DNA of 64,000 nucleotides, from contig NZ_CP011533.1 in assembly GCF_001704275.1 (NCBI RefSeq), positions 124,001-188,000 on the forward strand. The letters are read 5' to 3'. This stretch comes from Streptomyces noursei ATCC 11455 (GTDB lineage Bacteria > Actinomycetota > Actinomycetes > Streptomycetales > Streptomycetaceae). Both the position numbers and the translations under genes were made by a program. The notes under the pieces were generated by a model. It was not told the DNA's origin, searched no databases, and saw nothing but the letters and a program-made list of their open reading frames with translations. The stretch's first letter is position 1; the number at the start of each line of letters is the position of its first letter. Shown here piece by piece: positions 35,181 through 43,954 of the stretch.

Positions 35181-36936
35181 AGGGCTTGCCGATCAATAAC
35201 TCGCCGTCTTGATCTCTGATGGGCAGGTGATGCCTGCCGCCGCTGCGAAAGCCTGGAGGTCTTCGAGGGCGGCGAGACGGGTGTCGGCGGGATGAACGGT
35301 GTATCCGGCGGTGTCGAGGAGCTGGCGGATGTCGCGGATGCGCCGGTTGATGGTTTCGGGTGTGACGGTGAAGAGGCGGGCGACGGTGACCTGCGGGAGC
35401 CCGTGCCGGTAGTGGAGGAGGGCGGCCAGTAGGCGGTCGGCGAGGGTGAGGATGGGACGACGGCCTGTCAGGGGGCCACCCTTGATGCGGGGTCGGTGGC
35501 CACGCCGCTTGTCCAGGTGCGTTTCCCGCTGCTCCTCATGGAGGGCGGTGAGTGTGGAGATCAGCGCATCCCACTCGGCGGGCGGCAGTCCGGTCAGGGC
35601 CGGGTGGCACAGCCAGGCAAGGTCGGGACTGGGCTGATCGAACGGGTCCGGGACATCACTGACCTGGGCATACGGCTCGGGTCGGAGACTGTAGTTCCAG
35701 TCGCCGTGCCAGGCATGACGGTCCAGCGGCAAGGCTGCCATCTGCCGGTCGCCGATGCGGACACCGGTTTCATAGGTGGCGGTGTCGAGTTCGGAGCGGA
35801 TGGTCAGGCCGGTGCGGGTGGTGGTCGCCGCGATGCTGTTCACGATGACTTCGTGGCTGGTCAGGGGCTTGCCTCGCCAGTTCATGGTGATGTGGGAGAA
35901 CAGCCGGTGTTCCACTTTGTTCCATTTTGATGTGCCTGGAGGATAGTGACACACGGCGATCTCCAGGCCCGTCTCCAGGGCCAGCGCGGCGAGTTCGGCC
36001 TTCCAGGCACGGGTGCGATAGCCGTTGGAGCCGCCCGCGTCCGCAGTGATCAGCAGGCGGCCTGAGCGCGGGTACGCGGCGCGGCCCACCGCGTGCCACC
36101 AGCGGCGCAACGTCTGGACGGCGAAGGCGGCGGTGTCGTGGTCGGTGCCGACGCTGACCCAGCCAGCATCCGCGGCCAGGTCGTAGATCCCGTATGGGAT
36201 CGCCTTGCCCAGGTCGGCGTCGGGAAAGTCATGGGTACGGACCCGGACCGGATCGCCTTCACGACACCACTGGCGGCCGGCGTTCTTGTAGTTGCCCACC
36301 AACTCTTTCTTCTTCGTGTCCACGCTGACCACCGGATCTCCGGCTGCCTGGAACTGTTTGGCCTGCTCGTTGATGTAGCGGAACTGTGCGTCCCGGTCCG
36401 GGTGCTGGGCGCCCTCGATGGTCTTGGCGTTGCCCTGGAGGCTGAAGCCCTCCTCCCGCAGCAGCACGGCAACCGTGTCCGCCGAGACCCGATGGCCCTG
36501 CCGCGTCAGCTCGGCCGCCAGGTGCCGGGTCGACTTCACCGTCCAGCGCAGCGGCGACATCGGATCCCCACGCATGTCCGGCTCGACCAGGGCCAGCAGC
36601 GCGGGCCGCAGCCCCTGATCGAGATCGACCGCGCGCTTGCGCCCGCCGCCCTCCCGACGGACACGTCCCAACGGTGCCTGGCCGGACTCAAGTTCTCTCA
36701 CGCCGCGCGAAACGGTGCCCTCCCGGACCCCGGCCGCGCGGGCGACGAGCTTGATCCCGCCGTGTCCCAGTGACCGTGCTTCTGCTCCTATAGCCAGCCG
36801 CCGTTGACGCTCGTCGAGATGCGGGAACAGCGTCTCGAACTTCGCGGTCAGTGCGGCTTCGATCCCCTCCGGTCTCCCCATACCACAACAACGAGCCTCG
36901 AAGCCGGAAGCGACGGCTTGTTTCCCGGCAAGCCCT
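35181..36936 (-). mobile_element. ISAzo13-family insertion sequence 1
   Basis: Inverted ends AGGGCTTGCCG / CGGCAAGCCCT bound the element. It is inserted upstream of the IS701 transposase, inside that element. Confidence 0.8.
35193..36881 (-). CDS. ISAzo13-family transposase
   Basis: 562 residues. HTH-rich N-terminus (GHGGIKLVARAAGVREGTVS), core VVSVDTKKKELVGNYKNAG, LLITADAGGSNGYRTRAWKA and SKWNKVEHRLFSHITMNWRG. Related to, but clearly diverged from, the copy at 47926-49635. Confidence 0.92.
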   Translation of the reverse strand: MGRPEGIEAALTAKFETLFPHLDERQRRLAIGAEARSLGHGGIKLVARAAGVREGTVSRGVRELESGQAPLGRVRREGGGRKRAVDLDQGLRPALLALVEPDMRGDPMSPLRWTVKSTRHLAAELTRQGHRVSADTVAVLLREEGFSLQGNAKTIEGAQHPDRDAQFRYINEQAKQFQAAGDPVVSVDTKKKELVGNYKNAGRQWCREGDPVRVRTHDFPDADLGKAIPYGIYDLAADAGWVSVGTDHDTAAFAVQTLRRWWHAVGRAAYPRSGRLLITADAGGSNGYRTRAWKAELAALALETGLEIAVCHYPPGTSKWNKVEHRLFSHITMNWRGKPLTSHEVIVNSIAATTTRTGLTIRSELDTATYETGVRIGDRQMAALPLDRHAWHGDWNYSLRPEPYAQVSDVPDPFDQPSPDLAWLCHPALTGLPPAEWDALISTLTALHEEQRETHLDKRRGHRPRIKGGPLTGRRPILTLADRLLAALLHYRHGLPQVTVARLFTVTPETINRRIRDIRQLLDTAGYTVHPADTRLAALEDLQAFAAAAGITCPSEIKTASY

Positions 36937-36984
36937 CAGTGCAGGCCAGTTGACACACCTAACAAAGCCCTAATAGGCCGGTGG

Positions 36985-37110
36985 CCCACAACCGGTTGGG
37001 CGCCTCGGCGGTGAAGTCGCGGCCCACCAGGTGGGCTTCGGTTCGGAGTCGCGGTACATCCGCACCGCACGCTCACGCAACTCCAACGGGTATTTTCTGG
37101 GAGCAGCCAT
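36985..37110 (-). pseudogene. IS3-family fragment (OrfA start fused to OrfB piece)
   Basis: MAAPRKYPLELRERAVRMYR (OrfA start) runs into sequence whose other phase reads HLVGRDFTAEAPNRLWATG from the OrfB integrase domain. An internal deletion joins the two. Confidence 0.65.
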
Positions 37111-37138
37111 GGTCACAAGTCGGGCCTCTCATGAGACC

Positions 37139-37702
37139 CTATGCCCCTCCGTCAACTCCTTCCGCATCTCGGGGGAAGTTCAGGGGGCAGATCCCGCCGC
37201 TGACTGCCTGGAGGTGCTTAGCCACTGTGGGCCGGGCGGCCTGGGCGATCGCGCGGATCTCGGTGTCCTTGCCGGAGGACACTTCCTTGTCGATCAGTGC
37301 AAGGGCCTGCCGGTGGCTCGTGTCTTGGTCCCGCAGCCACACCCGGTTGTAGACTCGTTTACCGTGCAGGGACTTTAGCTTGGTGAGCTGTTTCTGCTGA
37401 GCAGCTGCCGCGGTGGAGGGCAGGGTGATGCTCTCACTGCGGGCTAGCGCCATGACCTGCGCATCGAACTCGGTGTGGTCGCGTACGAACATGTTCGCTG
37501 CTTGTTTCACACATGCGCTGGTGGTGTGCTCCTGGGCATCCTTGGCGGTGGCGATCTCGGCAAGATTGCCCTGGTGGATCGTCTTGAGGAAGGTGACGTC
37601 GGGTCCGGTGACCGGGGCTGCCGCCGTAGCCGGAACGGTGACTCCGGCCACGGCGAGCGCCATGGTTGCGACGGCTGCGCCGCACGGGCGGTTCATTCGC
37701 AT
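37139..37702 (-). CDS. Secreted DUF4142 protein
   Basis: 187 residues; ATG 37702 with GGAGG 5 nt upstream. Signal peptide MRMNRPCGAAVATMALAVAG with likely cleavage after ATAAA. The mature part is helical (FLKTIHQGNLAEIATAKDAQ, then AANMFVRDHTEFDAQVMALA), typical of DUF4142, a ferritin-like four-helix family exported by many bacteria. Function unknown. Confidence 0.85.
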   Translation of the reverse strand: MRMNRPCGAAVATMALAVAGVTVPATAAAPVTGPDVTFLKTIHQGNLAEIATAKDAQEHTTSACVKQAANMFVRDHTEFDAQVMALARSESITLPSTAAAAQQKQLTKLKSLHGKRVYNRVWLRDQDTSHRQALALIDKEVSSGKDTEIRAIAQAARPTVAKHLQAVSGGICPLNFPRDAEGVDGGA

Positions 37703-37939
37703 GGTGTCCTCCGCGTGTCCGAGGAGCCGGCCGATGTGCTGGGCGCTCGTGTAGCGGACGCGCCGGCCTCGCCGTCTCCTGGGCCAGGCTGACTGCTTTC
37801 GCCGCCGCTCGCTTGTCGAGCCACCCGACGGAAGTGTCACATCCTCCGAAAAATCCGGGCCTGGCCTGGGCAATGTGGCCATGCGCGGTCGCACGACCAG
37901 GTTCGCCTGAGCCGGTGAAGAGGGGGCACCACCACCCTC

Positions 37940-38065
37940 AGAGCGCTGCCCCGCGCTGCTGCCGGCGCCGCCCGCCACGCTCCGTGTTCTGCGGCAAGCA
38001 CGGCTCAAGACGAGCCCACTCCCGATCCAACAGATCGCCTCGCCCACACGGCCCTGATCGATCCG
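37940..38065 (-). pseudogene. IS5/IS4-type transposase N-terminal scrap
   Basis: RGDLLDREWARLEPCLPQNT followed by ERGGRRRQQRG matches the start of IS5-type transposases (DLTDAEWARLEPLLP). No further part is nearby. The remainder of 37703-38139 shows no gene. Confidence 0.5.
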
Positions 38066-38139
38066 TGGCCCATGTCGTCACCGACCCGAGTGTGGGAGTG
38101 TTCAATGATTGGCGGATCCGATGATCAAGGAGACGCCAG

Positions 38140-38688
38140 ATGAGCGACACGACCATCGAGCAGATACCGGGCAGCGAGCCGGCAGCGGAAGCCGCGGCGG
38201 CGAGTGACGAGCAGTTGGTCGCGGTGCTCGTGGAGCGGGCCCGGTCGGAGGGCCTGCAGCTGACCGGGGAGGGTGGGCTGCTCCAGCAGTTGACCCAGCG
38301 GGTGCTGGAGTCCGCCCTGGAGGGCGAGATCGCCGATCACCTCGGATACGAGAAGCATGACGCCGAGGGCCGTGGCAGCGGCAACAGCCGCAACGGGACC
38401 CGGGCGAAGTCGGTGCTCACCGATGTGGGCCCGGTCGAGGTCAAGGTCCCCCGGGACGTGGCGGGTTCGTTCGAGCCGCAGATCGTCAAGAAGCGGTAGC
38501 GGCGCCTGTCCGGGGTGGACGAAATGGTGTTGTCGCTGTCCGCGAAGGGCCTGACGCACGGGGAAATCTCCGCGCATCTGGCCGAGGTCTACGGCGCGAG
38601 CGTGTCCAAGGCGACCATCTCCACGATCACCGACAAGGTGATGGAAGGCATGGCGGAATGGCCCAACCGCCCCCTGGACCGCGCTTGA
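38140..38688 (+). pseudogene. IS256-family transposase, amber mutation and truncated
   Basis: ATG 38140 opens the N-terminal domain (LQQLTQRVLESALEGEIADH, GNSRNGTRAKSVLTDVGPVE). A TAG at 38497-38499 interrupts KKR-RRLSGVDEMV, where CAG would be expected. The frame resumes to about 38688 (ITDKVMEGMAEWPNRPLD) and is then lost, so the catalytic domain is missing. Confidence 0.8.
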
Positions 38689-38730
38689 GTTCTATCGGTG
38701 GTTGCGAACGCTCCGGAAGGAGAGCGTTCG

Positions 38731-38882
38731 GATGCCGAAGTACGCCCCGAACAAGATGCCGTCGGCAGTGAAGAAGCGGTACTTCGAACTGCTGAGGGAG
38801 GGCTACAAGGGTGCGGCTGCCGCCAGGGTGGTCGGAGTCTCGACCAGCTGCGGTTCGAACTGGTTCATCGAAGCTGGAAGCA
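38731..38882 (+). pseudogene. IS30-type transposase N-terminal fragment
   Basis: MPKYAPNKMPSAVKKRYFEL and EGYKGAAAARVVGVSTSCGS form the N-terminal HTH of an IS30-like transposase, cut off after about 50 residues. Confidence 0.55.
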
Positions 38883-38899
38883 TGATCCTCCCCGACACC

Positions 38900-39354
38900 G
38901 GAACTGGACAAGCAGCTCACGGACAATGCTGCCCGGATGCAGAGCCTTGTGGAGGCATCCGGGCAGCGCGCTGATGGACACCCCAGGCATCGGGCCAGTC
39001 ATAGCCGCCCGGCTGATCGGCCGCACCCGACGGGCACACCGATTCCCCACCTCGGCGGCGTTCGCGAACTACGCCGGTGCCGCCCCAGTGGAGATCGCCA
39101 GCGCGGACAAGGCCCGCCACCGGCTCTCCCGCTCCGGCGACCGCCAGCTCAATTCTGTCCTCCACACCATCGCAGTCGTGCAGATACGGATGCCGAAATC
39201 ACCCGGACACGCCTACTACCAGCGCAAACTCTCCGAGGGCAAGACGCCGAAGGAAGCGAAGCGCTGCCTGAAACGCCGCTTGGCCGACCACGTGTGGCGC
39301 GTCATGATCGCCGACGAACGAGAAGCCAAGTCCATCCCTGGCCAGGCGGCTTGA
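38900..39354 (+). pseudogene. IS110-family transposase C-terminal fragment
   Basis: LMDTPGIGPVIAARLIGRTR, FANYAGAAPVEIASADKARH and HAYYQRKLSEGKTPKEAKRC match the IS116/IS110/IS902 C-terminal domain with the HhH-like motif. The N-terminal RuvC-like half is missing. Confidence 0.75.
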
Positions 39355-39389
39355 CAAGACACAGAGGCACCCCGGGTTCCATAGAGATC

Positions 39390-39623
39390 TCAGACTGTGG
39401 TTGTGAACTGGGGTTTCGTGAGTTCGGTGTAGTAGTTGGCTTCGTATTCGACGGGCGGGACGTGGCCTACCTCACCGTGGAGTCTTCGGTGGTTGTACCA
39501 GTCGGCCCACTCGGCGGTGGCCAACTCGACCTGAGAGAGCGTCCTCCAGGGCCGCTGGGGCTTGATCAATTCGGTTTTGCACAGGCCGATCGTGGACTCC
39601 ATCAGGGCGTTGTCGTACGCGTC
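39390..39623 (-). pseudogene. IS3 OrfB C-terminal piece
   Basis: Carries DNALMESTIGLCKTELIKPQ with the catalytic Glu and the closing WYNHRRLHGEVGHVPPVEYE. Cut upstream by the IS5-type element at 39627. Confidence 0.8.
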
Positions 39624-39626
39624 ACT

Positions 39627-40524
39627 GAACCTCTTTCATCCTGCCTCTGCGAGGGTGAAATGCCTGGTCAGAGGGGAGTTAGTGACAAGACAGGGCCCCT
39701 GGTCGTTGCTGTGGTGACATCACTCATCACGCAGCGTCCGAGGAGCCCTGTTGGTTCCGTATTCTTCCATGCGCGACGTCCCGCACGAACTCGTTGAGCA
39801 CGTTTCCTGGCTGATCCATGCCCGCCGGCAGGAGCTGAACTCGCCCTGGCGACGGCTCGGTTGCTTCAAGCAGGCCCTACTGGTGTTGGCGCACCTTCGG
39901 AAGAACGAGACGTTCGCGCAGGTCGGAGCCGGTTTCGGGGTATCGGAGGCGACGGCTTGGCGGTACGTGGACGAGACCTTGATGATCCTCGCCTCGTGGG
40001 CACCCGGCCTGCGCGAGGCCCTGGTGGGCCTGGGTGAGGGCGACTTCGTCGTCGTTGACGGGACACTGATCCCCACCGACCGCATCGCCGCAGACGAGCC
40101 GTACTACAGCCAAAAACACAAGCGGCACGGAATGAACGTGCAGGTCATCGCGTCCCCAGACGGCACTCCACTGTGGTTCTCCCGCGCGTTGCCCGGACGC
40201 ACCCACGACCTGACCGCGGCACGGGCTCACGGCATCGTCCAGGCCTGCCTCACCAGGCAGATCCTCGTCCTGGCCGACCGCGCCTACCAAGGCGCCGGCG
40301 CAACCGTCCGCACCCCCTACAAGAACCACCGCGAACAACCCGACCACTACCAACTGTTCAACCGCGACCACGCCCGCCTCCGAGCACCGGGCGAACGCGC
40401 CTTCGCCCAACTCAAGCAATGGCGGACCCTCCGCCAGGCACGATGCTCAACCAACCGCATCAGCCGCATCGTCCAGGCCGTTCACACGCTCCTGACCTGC
40501 GACTACTCAGGATGAAAGAGGTTC
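39627..40524 (+). mobile_element. IS5-type insertion sequence (898 bp)
   Basis: Perfect inverted ends GAACCTCTTTCATCCTG and an ACT duplication at 39624-39626 and 40525-40527. Confidence 0.92.
39751..40515 (+). CDS. IS5-type transposase (DDE superfamily)
   Basis: 254 residues: HTH (ETFAQVGAGFGVSEATAWRY), VVVDGTLIPTDRIA (first Asp), GRTHDLTAARAHGIV, LVLADRAYQGAGATVR (second Asp) and APGERAFAQLKQWRTLRQ (Glu). The start is GTG 39751 or the internal ATG. Confidence 0.88.
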   Translation: MVPYSSMRDVPHELVEHVSWLIHARRQELNSPWRRLGCFKQALLVLAHLRKNETFAQVGAGFGVSEATAWRYVDETLMILASWAPGLREALVGLGEGDFVVVDGTLIPTDRIAADEPYYSQKHKRHGMNVQVIASPDGTPLWFSRALPGRTHDLTAARAHGIVQACLTRQILVLADRAYQGAGATVRTPYKNHREQPDHYQLFNRDHARLRAPGERAFAQLKQWRTLRQARCSTNRISRIVQAVHTLLTCDYSG

Positions 40525-40603
40525 ACTGACGGATCCAATACTCGCCGCGATGCCGGCAGCGTCCAGGTGCTCGGCGAGCTTGAACGATGTGTACTGCTTG
40601 GTC

Positions 40604-41962
40604 TCAATCGGTCGTCGCAACACCGGCTACCTGGAGAGATGGTAGATGCTCGTTGAGGGTGAAGGCGACGGCCTGGAGCTCGTCGGCGTTCCACCGCGAC
40701 AGGTCCGTACCTTTGGGAAGGTACTGCCGCAGCAGACCGTTCGTGTTCTCGTTGGTGCCCCGCTGCCAGGGGCTGTGCGGGTCGGCGAAGTATACCTGGA
40801 GCCCGGATTCGACGCGTAGTTGGGCGTGCTGGGCCAGTTCCGTGCCGCGGTCCCAGGTCAGCGACCTGCGCAGTTGCTCGGGCAGCGTGGTGATGGTGGC
40901 GGTGATCGCGTCCTTCACGGCCTCGGCGCCGCGGCCGGCCAGCGCAGGCCCGTTCTTGGTACGTGGTTCGGTGCCGGAGCCCTCCATCCGGGGCAGGTGC
41001 AGCAGCATCGTGAACCTGGTGCTGCGCTCCACCAGCGTGCCGATCGCGGACCGGCCGGTGCCGATAATGAGGTCGCCCTCCCAGTGACCTGGGACCGCAC
41101 GGTCCTCGGCCTCGGCGGGCCGCTCGCTGATCAGCGCATCGGCGGTGACGTGCCCACGGACGCTCTGCCTGGAGCGTTCCCGCGGGACCCGCAGCGATCG
41201 CCCAGTGCGCAGACAGGCGACCAACTCGCGCTTGAGCGCACCGCGTCCTTGCACGTAGAGGGCCTGGTAGATCGCTTCCGGGGAGATGCGCATGGACTCA
41301 TCATCGGGGAAGTCCACCTTGAGCCGCTGCGATATCTGCTCCGGGCTCCACGCCGTCGCCCAGAGGCGGTCCTGCCGCCTCGGCTTGTTCCGGCCCTTCC
41401 ACGGCGGCACCTGCGGTCCCTCGACGATCTGACCGTCCACGGCATGGGCGACGGCCTCGGCCAGTCGTTCCTGCACGTAGTCGCGCAGACGCTCGTTGGC
41501 CACCAGCTTCGCCGTCTTCGGCCGCTTCGCACGCCGCTCGGCGTGCCACTGCGCCAGCGAGACCCGGTACTCCAGGTGGTAGGTCCGGGTCGAGGCGTTG
41601 CGCCGCAGCTCCCTCGAGACCGTCGAGGGCAAACGCCCCAGACGCCGCGCGATCGCACGGACGCCGAAGTCCTGAGCACGCAGCACAGCGGCCTCCTCCC
41701 GTTCGGCGAACGACAGGTATCGGCCCGACACGGTCAGGGCAAGGCACGGATTCACCCCGCCAGCATGACGAAACCACCGCGGCCCCACCGCCGGGGAGAC
41801 CCCGATCGCGACCGCCGCGTCCACCGAGCTCAGCCCCCGCACAATCGCCCGCCAGAACCCAACACGGTCCTCACGCCACGCGACCCCCGGCCGGCCCGGC
41901 GAGGGCATCTGCCCGCGATACTCCCGCGCCGCCCACTGCCGATTCCCCACACCCATCCGCAA
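40604..41962 (-). CDS. IS30-family transposase
   Basis: 452 residues with HTH (GVRAIARRLGRLPSTVSREL), the DDE core (GHWEGDLIIGTGRSAIGTLV, SLTWDRGTELAQHAQL) and SPWQRGTNENTNGLLRQYLP. It appears complete; its last codons extend to the IS end. Confidence 0.92.
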   Translation of the reverse strand: MRMGVGNRQWAAREYRGQMPSPGRPGVAWREDRVGFWRAIVRGLSSVDAAVAIGVSPAVGPRWFRHAGGVNPCLALTVSGRYLSFAEREEAAVLRAQDFGVRAIARRLGRLPSTVSRELRRNASTRTYHLEYRVSLAQWHAERRAKRPKTAKLVANERLRDYVQERLAEAVAHAVDGQIVEGPQVPPWKGRNKPRRQDRLWATAWSPEQISQRLKVDFPDDESMRISPEAIYQALYVQGRGALKRELVACLRTGRSLRVPRERSRQSVRGHVTADALISERPAEAEDRAVPGHWEGDLIIGTGRSAIGTLVERSTRFTMLLHLPRMEGSGTEPRTKNGPALAGRGAEAVKDAITATITTLPEQLRRSLTWDRGTELAQHAQLRVESGLQVYFADPHSPWQRGTNENTNGLLRQYLPKGTDLSRWNADELQAVAFTLNEHLPSLQVAGVATTD

Positions 41963-41993
41963 ACCTCCAGCTCACAGAGGTGTTGCGACGACC
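40610..41993 (-). mobile_element. IS30-family insertion sequence
   Basis: Inverted ends GGTCGTCGCAACACC at 40610 and 41993, around a complete transposase gene. Confidence 0.82.
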
Positions 41994-42195
41994 AGTTGAA
42001 TCCGCCCTGCGACCCGGCGTCGGAGTGATGGATCAACTCTCCTGGCTGAACGGCCTGTTGGTCGCGGTCGCGTTGCCAGATGGCCATCTCCAGGGCGTCC
42101 AGGACAAAGACGGTCTCCTTCACGGTGGCCGCGGACCAGCCGACGATCCGGCGGGAGAAGGTGTCCGCGACGAACGCGACATAGACGGTCGCGGA
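41994..42195 (-). pseudogene. IS3 OrfB middle piece
   Basis: SATVYVAFVADTFSRRIVGW and the following LDALEMAIWQRDRDQQ belong to the integrase core; LIHHSDAGSQ holds the second Asp. Cut on both sides by other ISs. Confidence 0.75.
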
Positions 42196-42200
42196 CCAGG

Positions 42201-43104
42201 AGGGTTATTCACGTAGGCCTCACCAGCCTCTTGTGTAGAAGGTGAGGGCGGTGACGGTCTTGACGATGTCGGGGAAGCGGGTGAGGGGGCCGCGGTAGCG
42301 GGTGGCGAGAATCTTCCAGTTCTTCAGGTGCGCGATGGCCCGTTCGACTGCGGCTCGGAGCGTGTTGACGGAGCGGTTGGCTCTCTTGTCTCCGGCGGAT
42401 CGTTCCTGGCCGGGCGGCTTGCGCCTGGGGGTGAACAGTCGGGAGCCGGCGTAGCCCAGGTCGCCTATGCCCTCGCGTTCGGCGAATGCCTCGGGGAAGT
42501 GGGACTGGCGCCAGGCGTGCATGTCGTGCCGGCTGCCGGGCACCGGCGCGGAGACCGCGAGCAGGTCGCCGGCGAGAGTGGCGGCGATCTGCAGGTTGAA
42601 GCCGGTGTCGCGGTGCTTGCCGGAGAACATCGTGGTGCCCTCGCTGGACCAGTCCCACGTCGTGACCAAGGTGCCATCCACGAGTACGATCCGGCCGGCA
42701 GAGGCCTCGGTGGGATCGGGAACGTGCGTGGCCAGGACCTTCTCCACCATCGGCAGCAGGGCCGTCCACCTCCTGGAGACGGTGGCCTGGGAGATCCCGA
42801 ACAACTCGGCGGCCACCTCCTGCACCGGGTTCTGCCGCAGCAGGAACAGCACCAACACCACCGACTTGTACAGGCCCAGCGCCCACATCCGCCCCGGCAT
42901 CACCGGCGGATCCGGATCCTGCACGAGCTCTTGGTGAACTCGTGCGACCAGCCCGTCAAGTTGCTCGGTGTCCAGTCCTGTCGTAATGTTCCAGCTCAAC
43001 GGCCCTGCCACGGTAGTTAACTGACGCTCTCTCAAACGTCACGCTACCGAGCAGGGCCGTCCTCGTGATCAAGAACGATGGTTGAAACCCCCGTGAATAG
43101 GCCT
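42201..43104 (-). mobile_element. IS5-type insertion sequence (904 bp)
   Basis: Inverted ends AGGGTTATTCACG / CGTGAATAGGCCT (11 of 13 match) with a CCAGG duplication at 42196-42200 and 43105-43109. Confidence 0.88.
42220..43035 (-). CDS. IS5-type transposase (DDE superfamily)
   Basis: 271 residues: HTH region (NPVQEVAAELFGISQATVSR), VLVDGTLVTTWDWS, GDLGYAGSRLFTPRRK and VERAIAHLKNWKILATRY. It appears complete. Confidence 0.88.
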   Translation of the reverse strand: MRERQLTTVAGPLSWNITTGLDTEQLDGLVARVHQELVQDPDPPVMPGRMWALGLYKSVVLVLFLLRQNPVQEVAAELFGISQATVSRRWTALLPMVEKVLATHVPDPTEASAGRIVLVDGTLVTTWDWSSEGTTMFSGKHRDTGFNLQIAATLAGDLLAVSAPVPGSRHDMHAWRQSHFPEAFAEREGIGDLGYAGSRLFTPRRKPPGQERSAGDKRANRSVNTLRAAVERAIAHLKNWKILATRYRGPLTRFPDIVKTVTALTFYTRGW

Positions 43105-43109
43105 CCAGG

Positions 43110-43401
43110 TCTTCACGTGGGTGAAGTCCGCCACCCAGCACCGGTTCGGAGCGGCGGCTACGAAGTCGCGGTCGACCAGATCGGGGGCGTGCTGGACCTG
43201 TCCGCCGGGGATCGTGGTGATGACGCGTCTGCCGCACACGGCGCCCTGGATGCCGAGTTCGCGCATCAGGCGCTCGACGGTGCAGCGGGCCACCGCATGT
43301 CCCTGGCGGTTCAGTTCGCGCCAGATCTTCCGGGCGCCGTAGACACAGTAGTTGGACGTGTAGACGTCCTGGATCCTTTCCTTGAGCTCCTCGTCGCGCA
43401 T
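43110..43401 (-). pseudogene. IS3 OrfB N-terminal piece
   Basis: NYCVYGARKIWRELNRQGHA, then VERLMRELGIQGAVCGRR and CWVADFTHVKTW with the first catalytic Asp. Interrupted by the IS5-type element. Confidence 0.82.
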
Positions 43402-43538
43402 GGAACGGGCGGAGGGAGTTTCGAGGTGTTTCTTGTGGGCGTAGTACGTGGAAGGGGCGATCTTGCAGTCGTGTGCGGTGAGCGTCCTGCAGATCGGCTC
43501 GACCCCGCCGAAGCGGTCCCGGTGCTCGTCGATGAACG

Positions 43539-43865
43539 CTACGAGCGCGTGTGTGGCCGGTCGAGCTCGGCCGCGAAGAAACTCGCCGCAGCCTTCAGGA
43601 TCTCATTCGCCCGCTTCAACTCGGCGTTCTCCTTCTTCAACGCCTTGAGCTGGGCGGACTCCTCCTTCGTCGTCCCCGGACGCTGCCCAGCGTCGATCTC
43701 TTGCTGCTTCACCCAGTTCCGCAGAGTCTCGCGGGAGCCGATGCCGAGCTTGTCCGCGACCACCTGCAAGGCGGCCGTCTCGTTCGGGTAGTCGTCGCAC
43801 ACTTCGGCGACCATACGAACCGCACGATGGCGCAGCTCAAGCGGGTAACGGGAGGGTCGTGCCAT
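43539..43865 (-). CDS. IS3-family transposase OrfA
   Basis: 108 residues: MARPSRYPLELRHRAVRMVA, HTH (LGIGSRETLRNWVKQQEIDA) and a leucine-zipper-like coiled coil (LKALKKENAELKRANEILKA). It would pair with the broken OrfB, so the element is probably immobile. Confidence 0.85.
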   Translation of the reverse strand: MARPSRYPLELRHRAVRMVAEVCDDYPNETAALQVVADKLGIGSRETLRNWVKQQEIDAGQRPGTTKEESAQLKALKKENAELKRANEILKAAASFFAAELDRPHTRS

Positions 43866-43954
43866 GACTCAATCCTTTCACGGAATCGAGTCTCTATTCG
43901 AATCGGGGCGGTTCACGGAGAGTCGCCGAAACAGGTTGACAACCCCATTGGGAA

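Larger units (their letters stand above)
33768..36976 (-). mobile_element. IS701-family element interrupted by ISAzo13
   Basis: 19-bp perfect inverted repeats CTATTAGGGCTTTGTTAGG at 33768 and 36976. Between them lie an IS701 transposase and, near the right end, an ISAzo13 element (35181-36936). Without the latter the unit is about 1.45 kb, as expected for IS701. Confidence 0.8.
39380..43890 (-). mobile_element. IS3-family element carrying three nested insertion sequences
   Basis: Reading on the minus strand: OrfA (43539-43865), OrfB start (43110-43401), [IS5-type 42201-43104], OrfB middle (41994-42195), [IS30 40610-41993], OrfB piece (40528-40609, ETKQYTSFKLAEHLDAAG), [IS5-type 39627-40524], OrfB end (39390-39623, YDNALMESTIGLCKTELI). 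Removing the inner ISs largely reconstitutes one OrfB integrase. Confidence 0.82.
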
